A stretch of 10,334 bases of DNA from Scatosoma sp045660225 (GTDB lineage Bacteria; Bacillota; Clostridia; Christensenellales; Borkfalkiaceae), in assembly GCA_045660225.1 (NCBI GenBank), contig JAZRDK010000081.1:1-10334 (forward strand), in the 5' to 3' direction. The notes under the pieces were generated by a model. The model was not told the DNA's origin. It searched no databases and worked only from the letters and a program-made list of their open reading frames with translations. Position 1 is the stretch's first letter. Each line of letters opens with the position of its first letter. A program made the translations under genes and the position numbers. Positions 5,721-10,334 of the stretch are shown here, one piece after another.

Positions 5721-6747
5721 AAAAGCCGAGAAAACGGATAAGTATAGTCAATTAGGGGGTAAGGATTATGAAATCGAATGGCATAAGGTTGGCACAAGAC
5801 AGATTTTACGCAAAGAAATGGGGTGTGTTCAACCACTATTTATACATACTTCAAAACAACATAGATGTTCCAAACAGCTATGGAAAAGAAACGGACTGGG
5901 ATACGCTGGTACACGAATTTGACACGGACGTTTTGGCGAAAAACTTGCACGAAATGGGCGCAGGCTATTACGTCATTACTGTAATGCAGGGCAGAAAATA
6001 TATGATTGCGCCCAACGCTACGTTTGACAAAATTGCAGGCACGAAGCCCGGCGAAGCGTGTAGCACGCGAGATTTGGTTGCGGATTTATATCAGTCGCTG
6101 TCTAAATACGACATCGATTTGTTTTTATATTTCACGGGCGACGGTCCGTATAAAAACGAAGAAGAAGGCAAAAAATTCGGGTTTACCGAGCCGAGAGGCG
6201 ACGGCGTCACCAAACCGTTTGTGGAAAAATGGGCAAGCGTTTTAGAAGAATTTGCCGTGCGCTACGGCGACAAGGTCAAGGGCTGGTGGATAGACGGGTG
6301 TTATAAAGACTGGTTTAAGTACACGGACGAGCTTTTGGAAATCTATTATAAAGCCTGCAAAAAAGGAAACCCCAACGTTTTGGTTGCGTTGAACAACGGC
6401 TTAAACGAAGGCGACGACATTGTGAAAGGGTATACCTTTGAAGATTTCGTTTGCGGGGAAGAATCTGATTTTACGATTATTCCAAGACAAAGGTTTTACG
6501 GCACGGCGCAGGCGCACGTGTTAGCGCCCTTGGGGAAGGAATTAAATTTGTTGGGGTATTGGGGCTCGTTTGGTGCAAGAAGGAACGCGGAAGAAATGGC
6601 AGACTACGTAAAGCGTGTCAATGCGGCGGGCGGTGTCGTTTCCGTTGATATCGGCGTGTACCGCGACGGGAAATTTGACAAATCGCAAATGGACGTATTG
6701 AAATACGTCGGCAAACACGTGTAATCATTAAAAATCGGCGCAAACTG
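5693..6747 (+). repeat. 16-nt direct repeat shared by two gene leaders
   Basis: AAATCGGCGCAAACTG occurs exactly at 5693-5708, in the leader of the glycosidase-like gene, and at 6732-6747, in the gap before the lipoprotein gene. Both copies lie upstream of a ribosome binding site. Only the first copy has the CCGA partner that forms a hairpin. Confidence 0.6.
5768..6724 (+). CDS. Divergent GH29-like (alpha-L-fucosidase family) glycosidase
   Basis: The 318-residue protein resembles the catalytic barrel of GH29 alpha-L-fucosidases. RFYAKKWGVFNHY (12-24) matches the RFGMFIHWG start of the family, FDTDVLAKNLHEMGAGYYVIT matches the second conserved block, and WWIDG (173-177) matches the WFDG segment carrying the nucleophile, here Asp176. 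It is odd in lacking the KHHDGF motif, where VMQGRKY stands instead, and is shorter than classical fucosidases because no accessory domain follows. With no signal peptide it should be cytosolic and would act on imported sugars. Hydrolysis of a fucose-like residue is a family-level guess; the substrate may differ or activity may be altered. An AGGGGG tract at 5754-5759 precedes ATG 5768. It has its own promoter and a structured leader, and a small lipoprotein gene follows 41 bases later. Confidence 0.68.
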   Translation: MKSNGIRLAQDRFYAKKWGVFNHYLYILQNNIDVPNSYGKETDWDTLVHEFDTDVLAKNLHEMGAGYYVITVMQGRKYMIAPNATFDKIAGTKPGEACSTRDLVADLYQSLSKYDIDLFLYFTGDGPYKNEEEGKKFGFTEPRGDGVTKPFVEKWASVLEEFAVRYGDKVKGWWIDGCYKDWFKYTDELLEIYYKACKKGNPNVLVALNNGLNEGDDIVKGYTFEDFVCGEESDFTIIPRQRFYGTAQAHVLAPLGKELNLLGYWGSFGARRNAEEMADYVKRVNAAGGVVSVDIGVYRDGKFDKSQMDVLKYVGKHV

Positions 6748-6765
6748 GGAGAAAGGAGAAAGATA

Positions 6766-7344
6766 ATGAAAAAGTGGATAAGTTTTCTTTTTGTCGCTAT
6801 TCTTTCGCTCTTTTGCGCGTCGTGTAAGCAAACGCAAACGCAGACGTACGTGGCGACGGCGGAATACGTGCACGTTGCAGGCGAAAGCGGTAAGGCGGAT
6901 ATGGTGTACGGCGGTTGCGTTTTGTTTTTCGATTTACCGGGCGGTGAAAGGACGGTGGCAGGCGACGTCTTTTACGTAGAGTATACGGGGAAGATGTACG
7001 TGTTACAATCGTATCCAGGACAGGCGCGGATTTCCGACGGCGAAATTGTCGGTGTGAGAAAGGATAAGGCGGAGTTTTTGTCCGTGGTCTACGTGCCTGC
7101 AACCGACGAAAGCGAAGGGTATTTCGGCAAAAAAACGCAGGACGGAACGGTGGAAAAAATTGCGAACTACGACGCGCCGAAGGTGTATATCACCGACGCG
7201 GAAACGGGTGCGTACCAAGCCTTGAATTCCTTGCAAACGCAAACGGAACTTTACGCGTCCTATTCGCCGTTGGACGGCTTTGATAAGGAGAAGGGATATC
7301 GTTTTTCGGCGTTCTACGCCGTTGACCCACGCGCGCGTGCGTAG
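6766..7344 (+). CDS. Small putative lipoprotein of unknown function
   Basis: The 192-residue product opens with a signal peptide: MKKW, a hydrophobic core (residues 5-16) and CASC (17-20), where Cys20 could be lipidated. Cys at -3 is unusual for a lipobox, but -2 Ala and -1 Ser fit. The mature part starts with a Gln/Thr-rich linker and looks beta-rich, with alternating Val, Tyr and Gly, so a small extracellular beta domain is likely. I recognise no family. A GGAG-containing tract precedes the ATG. It lies 41 bases after the glycosidase-like gene and probably shares its transcript, although a role in sugar use is only a guess. The end (PRARA) is encoded by an alternating GC-rich tract and may be a recent extension. 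Confidence 0.7.
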   Translation: MKKWISFLFVAILSLFCASCKQTQTQTYVATAEYVHVAGESGKADMVYGGCVLFFDLPGGERTVAGDVFYVEYTGKMYVLQSYPGQARISDGEIVGVRKDKAEFLSVVYVPATDESEGYFGKKTQDGTVEKIANYDAPKVYITDAETGAYQALNSLQTQTELYASYSPLDGFDKEKGYRFSAFYAVDPRARA

Positions 7345-7380
7345 CGCGTTGTGCGCGTAATATAATATAAGAAAGCGCGT
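7328..7380. repeat. GC-rich GCGCGT repeats and alternating purine-pyrimidine tract
   Basis: GCGCGT occurs at 7333, 7344, 7353 and 7375 across the end of the lipoprotein gene and the following gap. Bases 7328-7342 alternate pyrimidine and purine without interruption. The copies can pair with ACGCGC to form hairpins, but no T-run follows, so a terminator is not clear. Confidence 0.4.
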
Positions 7381-7387
7381 TCTTACG

Positions 7388-7402
7388 CTTGCAATTTGCA
7401 AG
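7388..7402. promoter_or_regulatory. Palindrome overlapping the -35 box (operator candidate)
   Basis: CTTGCAATTTGCAAG is a perfect inverted repeat with 7-base arms around one T. It covers the -35 element of the promoter at 7389-7417, the usual place for a repressor site. The regulator is not in this window. Confidence 0.45.
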
Positions 7403-7417
7403 GGAAAGTGCTACAAT
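7389..7417 (+). promoter_or_regulatory. Probable promoter for the aminopeptidase-aminotransferase pair
   Basis: TTGCAA (7389-7394) and TACAAT (7412-7417) are 17 bases apart, with four and five matches to consensus. Transcription would start about 14 bases before ATG 7438, leaving room for the AGGAG at 7427-7431. Confidence 0.55.
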
Positions 7418-7437
7418 AGAAAAAACAGGAGAACGAT

Positions 7438-8244
7438 ATGGAATTTTTAATTGCAGTAGATATGGAAGGTATACACGGCGTCGTAGGCAAGCCGAACGTA
7501 TTTTATTCCCAAACGGAAGATTATCAGCGCGCCATTGGGTACGCGGCAAAGGAAATCAATGCGGTTACGGAAACGTTGTTTGACTTGGGTGCAACGAAGG
7601 TTGCCGTTTGGGACAACCACGCAGGTGGCGGAAATTTACGTTTCGAGGAAATCGACCCGCGCGTAACCATCATTGACAATAAGGCGTATCCCGAGCGTAT
7701 GTCCTTTGCAAAGGAACATAATTTCAAAGGCATTATTTTCCTTGGTTATCACTCGAAGGCAGGTACGGCGAACGGCGTTTTGGCGCATACCTACAACGGC
7801 ATGGAAATTCAGTACGCAAAAATCAACGGCAAGACGCGTGGCGAAATTGAAATCGATTCGTGGATAGCAGGTGCGCACGGCATTGCGCCGATTCTCGTTG
7901 CCAGCGACGACGTTTGCTTGGCGCAGATTAAAGAGCTGTTGCCCGAAACGGTGGGCGTTATCACCAAGTACTCGAAGGCGAGAAACGAGGCGGACTATAT
8001 CGACGAAGACGTCGTCTTAAACAATCTTCGCGAAGGGGTGAAAAAGGCGGTGCAAAGCCAAATCCAACCCGTCGTTTGTCCGATGCCGGCAGAACTCATC
8101 GTGCGTTACAGTAGGATGGAAATGGCGTACTGGTTCATGGAAAAGGCGCAGGGTCTTGGTATACCCGTGAAAAACGAGCACGAAGACGGCAGAGTGTTGA
8201 CGTTTACCGTAGAAAGAGCGGTGGACATTGTCAAGTGTCTATAA
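7438..8244 (+). CDS. dppA: M55 family D-aminopeptidase (DppA-like)
   Basis: The 268-residue protein has the complete zinc-binding set of peptidase family M55. DMEG gives Asp8 and Glu10, DNHAGG gives His61, GYHSKAG gives His105, HTYNG gives His117, and GEIEIDSW gives Glu136, matching the order and spacing of Bacillus DppA. Family members remove N-terminal D-amino acids from short peptides such as D-Ala-D-Ala, in the cytosol, and so recycle peptidoglycan-derived peptides. Length is normal for the family and no residue is missing. AGGAG at 7427-7431 precedes the ATG. The aminotransferase gene follows after 15 bases, so the pair probably forms an operon in which released amino acids are deaminated. 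The exact peptide substrate is not known. Confidence 0.9.
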   Translation: MEFLIAVDMEGIHGVVGKPNVFYSQTEDYQRAIGYAAKEINAVTETLFDLGATKVAVWDNHAGGGNLRFEEIDPRVTIIDNKAYPERMSFAKEHNFKGIIFLGYHSKAGTANGVLAHTYNGMEIQYAKINGKTRGEIEIDSWIAGAHGIAPILVASDDVCLAQIKELLPETVGVITKYSKARNEADYIDEDVVLNNLREGVKKAVQSQIQPVVCPMPAELIVRYSRMEMAYWFMEKAQGLGIPVKNEHEDGRVLTFTVERAVDIVKCL

Positions 8245-8259
8245 GAAATGGGGAGAAAC

Positions 8260-9450
8260 ATGTACAACGAAAGGGCGTATCGTTTGGGTAGCAAACGTTC
8301 GACAATTAGAGAAATTTTTGAGTATGCAAAAGCGCGTAGCGCGGAAATAGGCGCGGAAAACGTGTTCGATTTTTCCATCGGCAATCCGTCCGTACCCGCG
8401 CCCGACGCCGTCAACGAAACGATTGTGCGTATCGTAAACGAAACGCCGTCCGTGGTTTTGCACGGTTATACGTCCGCGCAAGGCGACAAGGCGGTTAGGG
8501 ACACGATTGCAAAGAAGTATACGGAGCGTTTTGGCGTCCAGCTTTCGGGCGACGATTTGTATATGACCTGTGGCGCGGCGGCGTCTTTGACGATTACGCT
8601 TGGCGCATTGACGACGGAAGGGGACGAGTATATCGTTTTCGCGCCCTATTTTCCTGAATACGCGGTGTTCGTGGCAGGCGCAGGCGCACGTCTTACCGTG
8701 CTTGCGTCCGATGAAAAAACGTTACTTCCCGATTTTGAAAAGCTGAAAGACGCGCTGAATCCGCGCGTGAAAGGCGTGCTTATCAATTCGCCCAACAACC
8801 CTTCGGGCGTCGTGTACGACGGGGCGACGATTGCAAGGCTTGCGGAAATTTTGGAAGAAAAATCGAAGGAATACGGCAGACCTATTTATTTAATCTCCGA
8901 CGAGCCGTATCGCGAACTCGTCTATGATAAGGACACGCAAGTGCCTTGCGTGATGCAGTATTATAAAAATTCCATCGTTTGCTATTCGTACTCGAAATCG
9001 CTTTCGATGCCGGGGGAAAGAATCGGCTACGTAGCCGTTTGTCCTTCGGCGGACAACGCAAGGGAAGTCTACGCGTCCGTTTGCGGTGCGGGGCGTTCGC
9101 TTGGGTTCGTGTGCGCGCCCGCGCTTTTCCAAAGGGTGGTTGCAGAGTGCGACGGCATGACGGCGGATTTAAGCGTGTATAAGAAAAACCGCGACCTTTT
9201 ATACAACGGTTTGACGGACGCAGGGTTTACGTGTATCTACCCCGACGGTGCGTTTTACCTGTTCTTAAAGACGCCTGAAGAAGACGCGCAGGCGTTTTGC
9301 GAGAAGGCGAAAAAGTACGAACTGCTTGTGGTCAACGGCGCGGATTTTGGGTATAAAGGCTGGGTAAGAATTGCCTATTGCGTACAAACGGAGCGTATTG
9401 AAAGGGCGTTGCCCCTTTTCAAAAAGCTCGCCAAAGAGTACGGATTATGA
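8260..9450 (+). CDS. Pyridoxal-phosphate aminotransferase, class I/II
   Basis: This is a complete fold-type I aminotransferase of 396 residues. Asn180 lies in SPNNPSG, Asp214 and Tyr217 in SDEPYRE, Lys246, which binds the cofactor as a Schiff base, in YSYSKSLSMPGERIGY, and the substrate Arg is expected in the C-terminal GWVRIAYC segment. It moves amino groups between an amino acid and a 2-oxoacid in the cytosol; aspartate, aromatic and alanine specificities are all possible. An in-frame ATG at 8248 exists, but the GGGGAG at 8250-8255 lies after it and before ATG 8260, so the later start is chosen. It starts 15 bases after the M55 peptidase stop, consistent with joint use of peptide-derived amino acids. 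Confidence 0.92.
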   Translation: MYNERAYRLGSKRSTIREIFEYAKARSAEIGAENVFDFSIGNPSVPAPDAVNETIVRIVNETPSVVLHGYTSAQGDKAVRDTIAKKYTERFGVQLSGDDLYMTCGAAASLTITLGALTTEGDEYIVFAPYFPEYAVFVAGAGARLTVLASDEKTLLPDFEKLKDALNPRVKGVLINSPNNPSGVVYDGATIARLAEILEEKSKEYGRPIYLISDEPYRELVYDKDTQVPCVMQYYKNSIVCYSYSKSLSMPGERIGYVAVCPSADNAREVYASVCGAGRSLGFVCAPALFQRVVAECDGMTADLSVYKKNRDLLYNGLTDAGFTCIYPDGAFYLFLKTPEEDAQAFCEKAKKYELLVVNGADFGYKGWVRIAYCVQTERIERALPLFKKLAKEYGL

Positions 9451-9517
9451 TAGAAAAAAACGGCGAAAAATTTATCGAAAAAATTCAAAAAATTTTCTAA
9501 AAAGCTTATAAAAAAGA

Positions 9518-9546
9518 TTGACAACCCCTTGTAAGTGTGTTAAACT
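9518..9546 (+). promoter_or_regulatory. Promoter of the rpmG-secE-nusG cluster
   Basis: TTGACA (9518-9523) is followed after 17 bases by TAAACT (9541-9546), which has an extended -10 TGT just before it (9538-9540). It lies about 50 bases ahead of the L33 gene, as expected for this housekeeping cluster. Confidence 0.78.
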
Positions 9547-9555
9547 TATTTCACG

Positions 9556-9580
9556 CACCCAACGAGGGGTGTAATTTTTT
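9556..9580 (+). promoter_or_regulatory. Hairpin with T-run in the rpmG leader (attenuator candidate)
   Basis: CACCC (9556-9560) pairs with GGGTG (9567-9571) and is followed after a few bases by a T-run. This resembles a short intrinsic terminator between promoter and gene. It may dampen transcription of the ribosomal-protein transcript; the 5-bp stem makes this uncertain. Confidence 0.4.
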
Positions 9581-9596
9581 GTATGGAGTTTTGATT

Positions 9597-9761
9597 ATGG
9601 CAACCAAAACGGCAAGAGACAAAATTACGTTTGAATGCACGGAATGCAAGCATAGAAACTACGACAGCATTAAGAACAAAAAGAACGACCCCGACAGACT
9701 TGTTTTAAGCAAGTACTGCCCGTTCTGCAAGAAGCACACGGAACACAAAGAATCCAAATAA
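9597..9761 (+). CDS. rpmG: Ribosomal protein bL33, zinc-binding form
   Basis: This 54-residue protein is 50S subunit protein L33. The family features are visible: FECTECKHRNY near the start, the basic stretch KNKKNDPDRLVLSKYCP, and two Cys pairs (Cys14/Cys17 and Cys41/Cys44) that hold a zinc ion, as in the C+ form. A GGAG at 9585-9588 lies 8 bases before ATG 9597, which fits better than an upstream TTG at 9537 that has no ribosome binding site. It is first in the usual Gram-positive order rpmG-secE-nusG. The tRNA-Trp gene often found next to this cluster in Firmicutes is not seen in the 46-base gap. Confidence 0.95.
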   Translation: MATKTARDKITFECTECKHRNYDSIKNKKNDPDRLVLSKYCPFCKKHTEHKESK

Positions 9762-9770
9762 TTGAGGCAG

Positions 9771-9793
9771 GCGCGCGTAAGTCTACGTTGCGC
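9771..9793 (+). other. Small GC-rich hairpin before secE
   Basis: GCGC (9771-9774) and CGTA (9776-9779) can pair with TACG (9784-9787) and GCGC (9790-9793), with a small asymmetry. No T-run follows. It sits 5 bases before the secE ribosome binding site and might stabilise or process the transcript. Confidence 0.3.
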
Positions 9794-9807
9794 TAAAGAG
9801 GTATTTA

Positions 9808-10029
9808 ATGGCAAACGCTACTAAAACGAAGAACAAGAAACCGAGTTGGTTTCGTCGCGTAGGCGCAAAATTAAAGGAAACGTTTTCTGAACTTAAAAGG
9901 GTTTCCTGGCCTAAATTCCCCACCGTACTCAAAACGACGGGCGTAGTTCTCGTTATCGTCGCTGCATTTTTGGCGGTAGTAACGGGTGTTGACGCACTTT
10001 TGGGTTGGTTGTTGGGGATTATCTCGTAA
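9808..10029 (+). CDS. secE: Preprotein translocase subunit SecE
   Basis: The 73-residue protein is the small subunit of the SecYEG channel that moves unfolded proteins across the membrane. After a Lys-rich cytosolic start it has the amphipathic conserved segment ELKRVSWPKF (about residues 28-37), then one hydrophobic span (about 42-70), as in the short SecE form of Gram-positive bacteria. GAGG at 9798-9801 lies 6 bases before ATG 9808. It lies between rpmG and nusG, its expected place. Confidence 0.93.
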   Translation: MANATKTKNKKPSWFRRVGAKLKETFSELKRVSWPKFPTVLKTTGVVLVIVAAFLAVVTGVDALLGWLLGIIS

Positions 10030-10044
10030 CTCGGAGGGAAGACT

Positions 10045-10334
10045 ATGCCGATGAACGAAGAACCCAAGTGGTACATCCTTCACACCTATTCGGGTTATGA
10101 AGCGATGGTCAAAGACAGCTTGGAAAAACTCATTGAAAACAACAACCTTAGCGACTACATCGTCGACTTGAAAATCCCGATGGAGCAAGTCATCGAAGAA
10201 AAGAACGGCAAGCGCAAAGTGGTGGAAAGAAAACTGCTTCCTTGCTACGTCTTTATCAAGATGATTTACACCAACCAAATTTGGTATTACGTTACGAGCA
10301 CGCGTGGCGTAACGGGTTTTTGCGGTCCTCAAGG
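10045..10334 (+). CDS. nusG: Transcription elongation factor NusG, 5' part (cut by the window end)
   Basis: The first 96 codons encode the N-terminal NGN domain of NusG: KWYILHTYSGYE near the start, the segment ending in LLPCYVFIKM, and the later TRGVTGF strand. NusG binds RNA polymerase and affects pausing and termination; in low-GC bacteria it also couples to ribosomes. The KOW domain would lie beyond the window. GGAGG at 10033-10037 is 7 bases before ATG 10045, so this start is chosen over ATG 10051. It follows secE after 15 bases. The frame is open to the end of the window. Confidence 0.95.
   Translation, partial: MPMNEEPKWYILHTYSGYEAMVKDSLEKLIENNNLSDYIVDLKIPMEQVIEEKNGKRKVVERKLLPCYVFIKMIYTNQIWYYVTSTRGVTGFCGPQ

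Noticed and set aside
6797..7401. Long reverse-strand open frames opposite the lipoprotein gene
   Set aside because: They are Arg-rich, lack ribosome binding sites and overlap a forward gene with a clear signal peptide and SD; they are shadows of forward coding.
9762..9807. tRNA-Trp gene expected between rpmG and secE in many Firmicutes
   Set aside because: The gap is only 46 bases and holds just a small GC-rich hairpin, too short for a tRNA.
1..10334. CRISPR array, transposase or integrase gene
   Set aside because: No regularly spaced repeat-spacer pattern, no transposase or recombinase motif and no terminal inverted repeats were seen on either strand.

Overview
The window looks like chromosomal DNA of a low-GC Gram-positive bacterium, most likely a gut-type Clostridia member. 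The evidence is strong purine-rich ribosome binding sites, sigma-A promoters of the TTGACA/TATAAT type, AT-rich intergenic DNA, and the conserved rpmG-secE-nusG cluster at the right end. The species cannot be named from this sequence.

Layout, left to right, all genes on the + strand. (1) 70-1318: a calcineurin-like metallophosphatase and a Bcp-type peroxiredoxin, 16 bases apart. (2) 1319-5223: a self-contained two-gene unit with a consensus promoter (1409-1437) and a leader of about 210 nt. The first gene encodes a 771-residue protein, unrecognised over its first ~480 residues but ending in an RNase III-type catalytic domain. The second encodes a prokaryotic viperin (radical SAM, ddhNTP synthase family) fused to a C-terminal Smr domain. 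(3) 5224-5577: about 350 bases without a convincing gene, holding a 14-nt direct repeat and ending in a strong bidirectional terminator (5578-5609). (4) 5625-7344: a promoter, a structured leader, a divergent GH29-like glycosidase and a small putative lipoprotein. (5) 7389-9450: a promoter overlapped by a palindrome, an M55 (DppA-like) D-aminopeptidase and a class I/II aminotransferase. (6) 9518-10334: a promoter, then rpmG (L33), secE and the first part of nusG.

The most interesting part is the viperin unit. Viperins convert nucleoside triphosphates into ddh-nucleotides that stop viral polymerases. Here the viperin carries an Smr domain, a fold linked to RNA/DNA cleavage and ribosome-associated mRNA decay, and is preceded by a protein with RNase III active-site residues. 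This suggests a two-gene antiviral system combining a chain-terminating nucleotide with RNA cleavage; I know of no described system with this composition. Both genes also have their ribosome binding sites inside potential RNA structures. An 8-nt anti-Shine-Dalgarno in the leader is complementary to the SD of the RNase III gene, and an 8-bp hairpin encloses the viperin SD. Both point to translational control, possibly by RNase III cleavage or by ribosome or translation status. The functional reading is inference from domains and layout; the motifs and complementarities are seen directly.
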